Of a DNA stretch of 11,274 nucleotides, positions 1-7,274 are shown piece after piece. Within the stretch, counting starts at the first letter, position 1; each line of letters begins with the position of its first letter. This stretch comes from B73-G16 sp964448445 (lineage in GTDB: Bacteria > Desulfobacterota > B13-G15): assembly GCA_964448445.1 (NCBI GenBank), contig CAYVAU010000051.1:1-11274 (forward strand). Direction: 5' to 3'. The translations under genes and the position numbers were made by a program. The notes beneath the pieces were generated by a model that saw nothing but the letters and a program-made list of their open reading frames with translations, was not told where the DNA came from and made no database searches.

Positions 1-1583
1 TTCCCCTTTCCCCCGCGGCCCTGTCTCCTGTATTGATCCACCGGGGTGCGCTTTCTGTACCCGGACTGGGTGATTGTGATGACCACCTCTTCCTCTGGAA
101 TCATTTCCTCGAAATTGGGGAAAGTAACCTGGGCCTGTATCTCGGTGCGACGTCTATCACCGTAACGGCGCAGTACCTCCCTGAGTTCCTCAGCAACGAC
201 CTCCTTCAGGACCTCCTCCGATCCCAGGATTTCCTTGAGCCTTATGATCTTGCGGCTCACCTGCTCGAACTCCTCAGCGATCTTATCCCTTTCGAGGCCC
301 GTGAGTCGCTGAAGCCTCATCTCCAAGATCGCCTGGGCCTGGGTTTCCGAGAAGCCGAAGCGGACCATCAGGCCTTCCTTGGCATCCCTGGGGCTTTCGG
401 ATGACCTTATGAGGGCTATCACCTCGTCAATCACGTCGAGGGCCTTTAGGAACCCCTCCAGGATGTGAGCCCTGCGTTCCGCCTCCCTCAATTCGAACCT
501 CGAACGGCGACGGATGACCTCCTTTCGGTGTTCGAGGAACAGCCCGAGCATCTGCTTGAGATCGAGGACCATGGGTTGGCCACCTACCAGGGCCAAAAGT
601 ATTATCCCGAAGGAGGACTGAAGGGGCGTGAATTTGTAAAGCTGGGCCAGGATCCTGTCGGGGTTTTCGTCCCTTCTTATCTCCACCACGACCCTCATGC
701 CCTCCCTGTCGGTCTCATCCCTCACCTCCAGGATCCCTTCTATCTTCCGGGACTGGGCCAACTCGGCTATCTTCTGCACGAGGGAGGCCTTGTTCACCTG
801 GTAGGGGAGCTCGGTTATGACCAGTCGCTGTCCGCCTTTCGTCCTCTCCACCCTCACCTTCCCCCTGACCTGGATCACCCCCTTGCCGGTGCGGTAAGCG
901 CTCTCTATGCCTTCCCTTCCACAAATGATGCCCCCCGTTGGGAAATCCGGTCCAGGGATGATGTGCATCAATTCATCGACGCTCATCCCGGGGTTTTCCA
1001 GCAGGGCCAAGCAGGCCTTTACGGTCTCGGTGAGATTGTGGGGAGGGATGTTGGTCGCCATCCCCACTGCAATTCCCGAGGCACCGTTCACCAAAAGATT
1101 GGGGATGCGGGCCGGAAGCACCGCGGGTTCCTCCATGGAGCCGTCGAAATTGGGGATGAAGTCCACGGTGTCCTTTTCAATATCAGCCAGCATCTCCATG
1201 GCGATGGGCGTGAGCCTCGCCTCGGTGTATCTCATTGCGGCCGGGGGGTCCCCATCCACGGAGCCGAAATTGCCCTGCCCATCTATCAAGGGGTATCTGA
1301 GGGTAAAATCCTGGGCCATACGCACGAGGGCATCGTAAACGGCCATATCGCCATGGGGATGATACTTCCCCAGCACATCGCCGACGATCCTCGCGCTCTT
1401 GCGATAAGGTTTACTGGGGTCAAGTCCCATCTCGTACATGGCGTAGAGGATTCGCCGCTGCACGGGCTTGAGCCCGTCCCTCACATCGGGGAGGGCACGC
1501 CCCACGATGACGCTCATCGCGTACTCGAGGTAGGATTTCTTCATCTCCTCCTCAATGCTCACCACAGCCACATTCGCAGACAT
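1..1583 (-). CDS. gyrA: DNA gyrase subunit A, N-terminal 527 residues (partial, 3' end outside window)
   Basis: Breakage-reunion subunit of DNA gyrase, the type IIA topoisomerase that negatively supercoils DNA together with GyrB. The reading frame runs from ATG at 1583-1581 to the left edge with no stop. A strong Shine-Dalgarno (GGGGAGG, 1590-1596) lies 6 bases before the ATG. Visible motifs in order: the GLKPVQRRILYAM segment near residue 37, the loop KYHPHGD at 73-79, the catalytic region with MRYTEARL (Tyr119, equivalent to E. coli Tyr122), and the NFGSVDGDPPAA segment near 105. The tower and coiled-coil regions follow. The last seven visible residues, QGRGGKG (521-527), are a GyrA-box, which marks gyrase rather than topoisomerase IV. 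Met80 sits at the E. coli Ser83 position, while Asp84 matches Asp87. The gene is divergent from the potassium uptake operon. The C-terminal beta-pinwheel lies outside the window. Confidence 0.97.
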   Translation of the reverse strand, partial: MSANVAVVSIEEEMKKSYLEYAMSVIVGRALPDVRDGLKPVQRRILYAMYEMGLDPSKPYRKSARIVGDVLGKYHPHGDMAVYDALVRMAQDFTLRYPLIDGQGNFGSVDGDPPAAMRYTEARLTPIAMEMLADIEKDTVDFIPNFDGSMEEPAVLPARIPNLLVNGASGIAVGMATNIPPHNLTETVKACLALLENPGMSVDELMHIIPGPDFPTGGIICGREGIESAYRTGKGVIQVRGKVRVERTKGGQRLVITELPYQVNKASLVQKIAELAQSRKIEGILEVRDETDREGMRVVVEIRRDENPDRILAQLYKFTPLQSSFGIILLALVGGQPMVLDLKQMLGLFLEHRKEVIRRRSRFELREAERRAHILEGFLKALDVIDEVIALIRSSESPRDAKEGLMVRFGFSETQAQAILEMRLQRLTGLERDKIAEEFEQVSRKIIRLKEILGSEEVLKEVVAEELREVLRRYGDRRRTEIQAQVTFPNFEEMIPEEEVVITITQSGYRKRTPVDQYRRQGRGGKG

Positions 1584-1670
1584 CCCAAACCTCCCCTTTG
1601 AGATTTCCCTATTTTACACCCACAACTGCCCCGGTGCACGGGTCTTTGGGCGGTAGACAGGAGCCGGTTC
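1584..1670. promoter_or_regulatory. Divergent intergenic region between gyrA and the potassium uptake operon
   Basis: This 87-base gap must carry the signals for both divergent units. On the minus strand a TAAAAT hexamer (1611-1616), preceded by TG as in an extended -10 box, lies about 28 bases before the gyrA ATG; I see no good -35 hexamer at 16-18 bases from it. On the plus strand AGGAG (1659-1663) sits 7 bases before the ATG at 1671. No convincing plus-strand -10/-35 pair was found. A short imperfect inverted repeat around GGTGCACGGG (about 1630-1642) is the only other structure. Promoter placement is tentative. Confidence 0.35.
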
Positions 1671-3056
1671 ATGTGCTTTACATTATTCTTCTGTCACGGA
1701 GGCCCTCGCTTGAAGATCAGCAGCTGGTCCAGATTCCTGACCCCAGAAAGGATGCTGCTGGGAAGCTTTACCGTAATGATCCTTGCCGGGACCGTGCTCC
1801 TGAAGTTGCCCTTCTGTACCGTATCGGGATCTATCCGGACCATAGACGCCCTTTTCACGGCCACATCGGCCGTGTGTGTGACGGGGCTGGTGGTCCTTGA
1901 TACCGGAAAGGATTTCTCCCTCACCGGGCAGCTGGTGATCCTCACCCTCATTCAGCTCGGTGGTCTCGGCATAATGACCTTTTCGGTCCTCTTCTGGAAC
2001 CTCCTGGGCAGGGACATATCCCTCAGGGGGAAGATGGCCCTTGAGAGCAGCCTCAGTTACAGCCCCTTACGGGACGTCTTTTCTCTGGCAAAACAGGTGA
2101 TCCTCATCGCCTTTTCCTTCGAAGCCATCGGGGCTCTACTGCTTTTGCTGAGGTGGTCTAAGTTCTTTCCCCTGCAGAGGGCCTTTTATCTTTCGATCTT
2201 TCATTCCGTTTCTGCCTTCTGCAACGCGGGGTTTTCCCCTCTTTCCGACTCCCTCTCCTCCTTCAGGGGAGATTGGGCTGTCAATCTGGTCGTCAGCTCC
2301 TTGATTGTATTGGGGGGAATAGGCTTCATAGTGATAATCGAGATCAAAGATCGCTTCCTTAAGGGAAGGAGGCTTTCCCTCCACACCAAGGTCGTCCTTG
2401 TGACCACTCTGGTCTTGGTCCTTACGGGGGCCCTTCTCATTGGAGTGATGGAAAGGGGTAACGTCCTTCAGGGCAAACCCTTTGGCGAAAAGGTCCTGGT
2501 GAGCCTCTTTCACTCCATCAGTGCGCGGACTGCGGGTTTTTCCACAGTGGAGATAGGCAAAATGGGCGACGCCGCCCTCTTCCTGCTGATAATATTGATG
2601 TTTATCGGAGCCTCCCCTGGCTCCTGCGGAGGGGGCGTGAAGACGACCAATTTGGCCATCCTGTTTTCCCTGGCTTACAATCGCTTAAGGGGACGAAACG
2701 AAGCCATCATGTTCAGACGCACCGTGCCATCGGAAACGGTCATAAGGTCCATATCGCTCATCATGGGTTCTTTCCTCTTCCTCTCCCTTATGCTCTTTCT
2801 GCTGCTCATCTTCCACGGAGGGGGATCTCCCCAGGGGGGGACCTTCATAGAGCTGCTGTTTGAGCTGACGTCTGCCTTCGGCACCGTGGGGCTTTCCACG
2901 GGTCTTACACCCACACTGACCGATGTCGGAAAGATCATCCTCATTGTGACCATGCTCGTTGGGCGTTTGGGCCTCCTTACAACGGCCTATGCCCTTGCCA
3001 GGAGGGTGCGGGAGCCTGTATTTAGGTATGCAGAGGAAAACATCATGGTGGGGTAG
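1671..3056 (+). CDS. trkH: Potassium uptake channel subunit, TrkH/KtrB family
   Basis: Inner-membrane ion-conducting subunit of a Trk/Ktr potassium transporter, built of four repeated membrane-pore-membrane units. The four pore loops are visible: SAVCVTGL (about residue 67), SAFCNAGF (181), SARTAGFS (284) and SAFGTVGLS (401), each with the filter glycine. The third repeat continues into GASPGSCGGGVKTT (313-326), the flexible gating loop of the family; it has Cys where Thr or Ser is usual. GRLG near 431 is the final conserved motif. Length is 461 aa from ATG 1671 (AGGAG 7 bases upstream). A TTG at 1710, 7 bases after GGAGG (1698-1702), would give 448 aa and remove a Cys-rich stretch not expected in the family; it is a serious alternative start. 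The next gene encodes the RCK partner, which fits a KtrAB-like two-part system. Confidence 0.95.
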   Translation: MCFTLFFCHGGPRLKISSWSRFLTPERMLLGSFTVMILAGTVLLKLPFCTVSGSIRTIDALFTATSAVCVTGLVVLDTGKDFSLTGQLVILTLIQLGGLGIMTFSVLFWNLLGRDISLRGKMALESSLSYSPLRDVFSLAKQVILIAFSFEAIGALLLLLRWSKFFPLQRAFYLSIFHSVSAFCNAGFSPLSDSLSSFRGDWAVNLVVSSLIVLGGIGFIVIIEIKDRFLKGRRLSLHTKVVLVTTLVLVLTGALLIGVMERGNVLQGKPFGEKVLVSLFHSISARTAGFSTVEIGKMGDAALFLLIILMFIGASPGSCGGGVKTTNLAILFSLAYNRLRGRNEAIMFRRTVPSETVIRSISLIMGSFLFLSLMLFLLLIFHGGGSPQGGTFIELLFELTSAFGTVGLSTGLTPTLTDVGKIILIVTMLVGRLGLLTTAYALARRVREPVFRYAEENIMVG

Positions 3057-3704
3057 GTGGTGAAGTTCGCCGTAATCGGGCTGGGAAATTTTGGGGCAAC
3101 ATTGGTTCGCGCATTGGCCGAGGATGGCCACGAGGTCGTAGCCATCGACAAGGAGAGGGAAAGGGTCCAGGCAGTCCAAAGATACGCCGTTCAGGCTATA
3201 ATCGCCGATGCGACCCAGAAGGAAGTCCTTGAGGAACTCGGCCTGAACAGGATGGACGCGGTGGTGGTGAGCCTCGGAAGGGATCTTGGGGCAAGTGTCC
3301 TTGTGACCCTTTATCTCAGGGATCTGAAAACCCGAAGGATTGTGGTGAAGATAGCCAGCCAGGACCATGGAAGGGTCCTGGAGCGGGTGGGGGCAACCGA
3401 TATCGTCTTCCCCGAAAGGGACATGGCCTTAAGGCTTGCCCAGGCCTTAACGGCCCCCAATATTTTGGACTTCCTCCCCCTCTCTCCCGAGTACTCCATC
3501 ATCGAATTGGCCCCTCCCAAAGAATTCATCGGAAAGAGCCTGGGGCAATTGCACCTGCGGGGACGGTTTGGCATAAATGTGCTGGCTGTAAAACAGCTTA
3601 TCCCCGAGAAGTTGATCATAAATCCCGGAGCCGACTTCGTCATAAAGGATAGCGATATCCTTTATGTACTCGGCAAACAGGAAGACATCGAAAAACTGAG
3701 ATGA
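3057..3704 (+). CDS. trkA: Potassium uptake regulatory subunit, RCK-domain protein (TrkA/KtrA family)
   Basis: Cytoplasmic regulator that forms a ring on the TrkH/KtrB channel and gates it in response to bound nucleotide. The N-terminal RCK_N domain is a Rossmann fold with GLGNFG (residues 8-13) for dinucleotide binding and Asp31 at the end of the second strand, the usual ribose-binding acid. A C-terminal RCK_C (TrkA_C) domain follows from about residue 140 to the end. At 215 aa with a single N/C pair it resembles KtrA rather than the duplicated, about 450-residue E. coli TrkA. It starts with GTG directly after the TAG of trkH (zero spacing); a second GTG follows at 3060, so the true start could be one codon later. 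No clear separate ribosome site is seen, which suggests translation coupled to trkH. Confidence 0.95.
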   Translation: MVKFAVIGLGNFGATLVRALAEDGHEVVAIDKERERVQAVQRYAVQAIIADATQKEVLEELGLNRMDAVVVSLGRDLGASVLVTLYLRDLKTRRIVVKIASQDHGRVLERVGATDIVFPERDMALRLAQALTAPNILDFLPLSPEYSIIELAPPKEFIGKSLGQLHLRGRFGINVLAVKQLIPEKLIINPGADFVIKDSDILYVLGKQEDIEKLR

Positions 3705-3720
3705 ATCCGAGGAGGGAGAA

Positions 3721-4323
3721 ATGAGGCCGGCGGTGATAATAGTCGACATGGTGAAGGACAACATGAGGCCCGAATTTCCCATAGCCAAAGAGGCCGAAGC
3801 GATAATCCCCAGAATCAACCGCCTCCTTGAAGAGGCTCGGAGCTTGGGGATGCCTGTGATCTTCGCATGCGATTCCTTCCTGCCCGACGATTTTATCTTC
3901 AAGGGCAAAATGAAGCCCCATGCCTTGAGGGGAACGGAGGGGTCGCAGGTAACGGAACGGATAATCGTTCGCCCTTCCGATGTCTACCTTCCCAAAAGGC
4001 GCTTCAGCGCCTTCTTTAAGACCGACCTCGATCAGACCCTGAGGACATGGGGTGTGGATACGGTTGCCGTGGGAGGGATAACCACCAATGTATGCGTTCT
4101 GATGACTGTCATGGATGCCTTATGCCATGATTTTTATGTGGTATGGCTTGAGGATTGCTGTGCGGCTCATAAGAGGGAAGTGCACGAAGCCACCCTGAAC
4201 CTTTACAGGAAATTCGCCCTTTGGCCCCTTCTACGCATCATGACCTCGGAGGAATTCATAAGGGAAGTCAGGAAGGAGGTTGAACCTAGCGGAGAAGCTT
4301 GCCTATCTCCTTCAACTCCATGA
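3721..4323 (+). CDS. Isochorismatase-fold cysteine hydrolase of unknown substrate
   Basis: Alpha/beta hydrolase of the isochorismatase/nicotinamidase superfamily, 200 aa. The catalytic triad can be read directly: Asp9 (in VIIVDM), Lys92 (PKRRFSAFF) and Cys125 (TTNVCV), with the expected cis-peptide segment GGITTN before the cysteine. The metal-binding motif of nicotinamidases (D-x-H plus a later His) is only partly kept: Asp51 and His67 (PHALRGT) are present, but the DxH histidine is Phe53. Nicotinamidase activity therefore cannot be assumed. The start is ATG with a near-perfect AGGAGG (3710-3715) five bases upstream, and the gene lies 16 bases after trkA, so it is probably the third gene of the potassium operon. 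Its last 38 bases overlap the merR gene on the other strand, and the C-terminal tail (from about residue 187) looks unconserved. Confidence 0.88.
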   Translation: MRPAVIIVDMVKDNMRPEFPIAKEAEAIIPRINRLLEEARSLGMPVIFACDSFLPDDFIFKGKMKPHALRGTEGSQVTERIIVRPSDVYLPKRRFSAFFKTDLDQTLRTWGVDTVAVGGITTNVCVLMTVMDALCHDFYVVWLEDCCAAHKREVHEATLNLYRKFALWPLLRIMTSEEFIREVRKEVEPSGEACLSPSTP

Positions 4324-4600
4324 GGATCTCCATGAGTAGGTCCCTGTAGTTTTGGTCTCTTGAAGCGAAGGGAATTTTCAGTCTCCTTTTTGCACCCGTT
4401 ATCTTGTACCCCTCCTCATACAGGAGTTTCTTGATGGTTCTTAAGCGTTCTATGTCCTCGGGAGTATAACGTCTCTGCATTCCGAGGCCCCTTTTGGGAC
4501 GGAGCCCGAATTCTTGTTCCCAGTACCTTATCACATGGGGCTTTACCCCGAGGAGCTGGCTCACCTCACCTATTCGGTAATAAAGCTTCTGCCCCTTCAT
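4286..4600 (-). CDS. Short MerR-family DNA-binding regulator
   Basis: Small transcription regulator of 104 aa, consisting almost only of a MerR winged helix-turn-helix. The helix-turn-helix is YRIGEVSQLLGVKPHVIRYW (residues 8-27), followed by the wing with RRYTPEDIERLRTIKKLL (43-60) and the second-wing helix to about 75. A short Leu-rich helix (85-103) could serve dimerisation. There is no effector-binding domain and no metal-binding cysteine, so no inducer can be proposed. The ATG overlaps the stop of the IHF-like gene (ATGA, 4597-4600). GGAGG lies only 2 bases before the ATG, too close for an ordinary site, so translation is probably coupled. A lone MerR after pheT-ihfA is a known arrangement in deltaproteobacteria and gammaproteobacterial relatives; its targets are unknown. 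Confidence 0.93.
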   Translation of the reverse strand: MKGQKLYYRIGEVSQLLGVKPHVIRYWEQEFGLRPKRGLGMQRRYTPEDIERLRTIKKLLYEEGYKITGAKRRLKIPFASRDQNYRDLLMEILMELKEIGKLLR

Positions 4601-4881
4601 TCCCTCCGCTGGTTCAGCAGATTGCGCAGACTGGGACTGGGTTTGAAGATCAGGACCTTATGAGGCAATATCTCTATCTCCTCACCGGTTTTGGGATTGC
4701 GGCCCTTCCTTGATCCCTTTGTCCTCACCAGGAAGCATCCAAAGCCGGAAAGCTTCACGCTTTCGCCCCGTTCGAGGGCTTCCTTCATTATCTCCAGCAG
4801 GACGTCAACGGCCCTTGCGGCCTCCTTCTTCGAGAACCCGACCCTCTCGTAGACCTTGTCCACCAAATCCGCCTTAACCAT
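4597..4881 (-). CDS. ihfA: HU/IHF-family DNA-bending protein, IHF-alpha-like
   Basis: Small nucleoid protein that bends DNA as a dimer; 94 aa, the usual family size. The signature VKLSGFGCFLVRTKGSRKGR leads into RNPKTGEEI (about 61-69), where Pro63 is the residue that intercalates into DNA in HU and IHF. Cys49 replaces the common Asn of GFGNF. The alpha assignment rests on similarity to the E. coli IhfA pattern and on its position right after pheT, where ihfA sits in Proteobacteria; no beta partner is visible, so a homodimeric HU-like mode is possible. I chose ATG 4881 because GAGG, overlapping the pheT stop, is 7-8 bases upstream; an in-frame GTG at 4884 is an alternative. The stop overlaps the merR start by four bases. 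Confidence 0.93.
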   Translation of the reverse strand: MVKADLVDKVYERVGFSKKEAARAVDVLLEIMKEALERGESVKLSGFGCFLVRTKGSRKGRNPKTGEEIEILPHKVLIFKPSPSLRNLLNQRRE

Positions 4882-4886
4882 CACTT

Positions 4887-7259
4887 CTACCTCAATTGGA
4901 GACCTGCCCCCTTCAGGGCCTCTATGACCCTCTTCTGCCCTTCGTTTGCTTCCTCATCGGTAAGGGTCCTGTCCTCTGCCCTGAAATACAGTCTCAGGGC
5001 CAGATTTTTCTTCCCCTGTGGAAGAGGCGGTCCGCTGTAGCAGTCCAGGAACTCCACCCTCTCAAGGAAAGGCGGCTTACACCCAAGGACCAGCTTCATG
5101 ACCTCTTCGGCCGCCATATCCTCGTCCACCAAAAGGGCAATATCGCGGTATATCCCGGGGAACCTGGGGAGGGGCCTGTAGACCTTGCGTTTTTCTGCCC
5201 TCTGGAGAAGTTCCTCTACGTTCAACTCGAGGACGTACACTCCCTGAAGCTCGAAGGCCTCCTCCACCTGAGGGGCAAGCCTCCCCAAGAAACCCATCTC
5301 CTTGTCCTTGAGCCGCAAGAGGGCCCCCTGACCGGGATGAAGGAAGGAAATATCCCGGGGGGTGACGAATTCGACATCTGCTATCCCGAATTCCCGGAGG
5401 ATCCCCTCCACGCATCCCTTCATCACGTAAAAATCCACCGCCCTTCCCTTCTCCCGCCACCACCGGGGCCAGAAGTTCCCTGCGGCCAGGGCCGCCAGGC
5501 GCTTCTCCTCCCGGGGGAGTTCCCCATCTTGGGGCAAATAGACCTTTCTCAATTCGAAGATCCGGAGATCCTTTATCCCTCTGTTGGAATTGAACCTTGC
5601 CACCTCCAGCAATCCAGGCAGCAGGCTGGTCCTCATCACCGATCCCTCTTCCGAAAGGGGGTTCAAAAGCCTCAGTCCCTCGCCTATCCCCAGAACCTCC
5701 ATGCTCCGCGGGGATATGAAGCTGTAGGTGAGCACCTCATAAAAGCCATAGCCCACCATCATCTCCTTGAGTTTCCTCTCCAGATCGCTCCTTTCGACCT
5801 CCCTGGACAGTGGCAGAAGCCTCGGCAACTTCTCGGGGATCTCCCCATATCCCTTTAGCCGCCCCACCTCCTCGGCTATATCCACCTCCCTCTGAATGTC
5901 GAAACGATAGGAGGGAGGGGTAACCTCCCATCTGCCCTCGGAAAGGACCTCTACCTTCATGTTCAAACGGCCGAGATAATCCTTCGCCTCCTCTTCGGTA
6001 AGGTCCACCCCCAAGAAGTCCCTGATCCATCCGATATCCACGTAAACCTTGGGTGGTCTCCAGGGGTTTGGATACACATCCACAATCCCCTTGGCCAACT
6101 TTCCCTGCGCATATCGCACCATGAGATCGGCAGCCCTGGCGGAGGCATAAGGGGCCAGTTCTGGATCAACGCCCCTGGAGAACCTGTGGGATGCCTCGGT
6201 CTCAAGCTTGAGGAAGCGGGAAGTCCTCCTTATGGAGGATGGGGCAAAGAAGGCGCTTTCAAGCAGGACCCTCTGAGTCCCCTCCTCTATCTCCGAATCG
6301 AGTCCTCCCATTACCCCTCCGATGGCCACAGGCCCTTCGGCATCGCATATCATAAGGGTCTGACGGTCCAGAACCCTTTCCTTTCCGTCCAGGGTCACGA
6401 ACCTCTCGCCATCCTCGGCCAGCCTCACCACGATCTTCCGTTCCCTCAGCCTGTCGTAATCGAAGGCATGCAGGGGCTGGCCGAGTTCCAGCATTACGTA
6501 ATTGGTTATGTCGACTACATTGTTGATGGGGCGCATCCCCGACCTCATGAGCCTCAAGCGCATCCAGAAGGGAGAGGGACCCACCTTTACATCCCAAAGG
6601 TACCTCGCCGTATAGCGGGGGCAGTGATCCGGGGCGAGGATCTCCACCTTTATGAACTCCTCCGCCCCCACCTCCTCTTCCTTCAAGCGGATATCGGGAA
6701 GCCGCAACGGTACCCCGGTCAAGGCCGAAAGCTCCCTCGCTATCCCAAGCACACTGAGGCAATCCCCCCGGTTGGGGGTGGGAGAAAGCTCAAGGATGTA
6801 GTCCTTTAACCCGAGGTACTCTCCCAGATCCGCCCCCAAGGGGGCATCGGGCTCAAGGATCATGATTCCCGAGGCATCTTCTGAAATCCGGAGCTCCGCC
6901 TCGGAACATATCATTCCTTCGGAAAGCTCACCCCTTATCCTCCGTGCCTCAATCCTCATCCCTGCGAGGTCGGCCCCCGGGAGGGCAAAGGCCACCTTGG
7001 TGCCTTCCCTCAGGTTCGGTGCGCCACAGACGACCTGAAGGACCCTGTCGGGGATCCTGACCTCACAGAGGGAGAGCCGTGAGGCATTGGGATGCGGCCA
7101 AACCCTTACGACCTCAGCCACCACCACTCCCCTGAACTCAGGGCCTACCTCCTCCACCCCTTCCACCTCTACGGCACCCATTGTGAGGATCTCGGCGATC
7201 CTTTCGGGATCCAGGTCTATGTCCACGAACTCTCTGAGCCATGAAAGGGGAATCCTCAT
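4887..7259 (-). CDS. pheT: Phenylalanine--tRNA ligase beta subunit
   Basis: Beta subunit of the alpha2-beta2 phenylalanyl-tRNA synthetase; it carries tRNA recognition and editing of mischarged tyrosine. Domains in order over 790 aa: EMAP-like tRNA-binding OB fold (about 40-150, with WPHPNASRLSLC near 54), B3/B4 editing domain (about 210-385, with RPINNVVDITNYV, GQPLHAFD containing His264, and GGVMGG), B5 domain (about 403-475), the catalytic-like core, and the C-terminal ferredoxin-fold anticodon-binding domain (about 697-790, with YRPLPRFPGIYRDIALLV). The length is normal for bacterial PheT. The ATG has GAGGTG five bases upstream and lies 15 bases after the pheS stop. The stop codon region provides the ribosome site of the IHF-like gene. 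Confidence 0.98.
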   Translation of the reverse strand: MRIPLSWLREFVDIDLDPERIAEILTMGAVEVEGVEEVGPEFRGVVVAEVVRVWPHPNASRLSLCEVRIPDRVLQVVCGAPNLREGTKVAFALPGADLAGMRIEARRIRGELSEGMICSEAELRISEDASGIMILEPDAPLGADLGEYLGLKDYILELSPTPNRGDCLSVLGIARELSALTGVPLRLPDIRLKEEEVGAEEFIKVEILAPDHCPRYTARYLWDVKVGPSPFWMRLRLMRSGMRPINNVVDITNYVMLELGQPLHAFDYDRLRERKIVVRLAEDGERFVTLDGKERVLDRQTLMICDAEGPVAIGGVMGGLDSEIEEGTQRVLLESAFFAPSSIRRTSRFLKLETEASHRFSRGVDPELAPYASARAADLMVRYAQGKLAKGIVDVYPNPWRPPKVYVDIGWIRDFLGVDLTEEEAKDYLGRLNMKVEVLSEGRWEVTPPSYRFDIQREVDIAEEVGRLKGYGEIPEKLPRLLPLSREVERSDLERKLKEMMVGYGFYEVLTYSFISPRSMEVLGIGEGLRLLNPLSEEGSVMRTSLLPGLLEVARFNSNRGIKDLRIFELRKVYLPQDGELPREEKRLAALAAGNFWPRWWREKGRAVDFYVMKGCVEGILREFGIADVEFVTPRDISFLHPGQGALLRLKDKEMGFLGRLAPQVEEAFELQGVYVLELNVEELLQRAEKRKVYRPLPRFPGIYRDIALLVDEDMAAEEVMKLVLGCKPPFLERVEFLDCYSGPPLPQGKKNLALRLYFRAEDRTLTDEEANEGQKRVIEALKGAGLQLR

Positions 7260-7274
7260 GGTTTCACCTCGGGA

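Noticed and set aside
465..1601. Long plus-strand open frame of 378 codons opposite gyrA
   Set aside because: It is antisense to a clear gyrA frame, its translation is rich in His, Pro and Gly and matches no family I know, and it arises from the GC-skewed codons of gyrA.
3721..4323. Calling the cysteine hydrolase a nicotinamidase (pncA)
   Set aside because: The metal-binding DxH motif is DxF, so the substrate cannot be assigned from sequence.
4896..5858. Plus-strand open frame of 320 codons opposite pheT
   Set aside because: Antisense to a complete pheT with all domains; no family motif and no good ribosome site evident.
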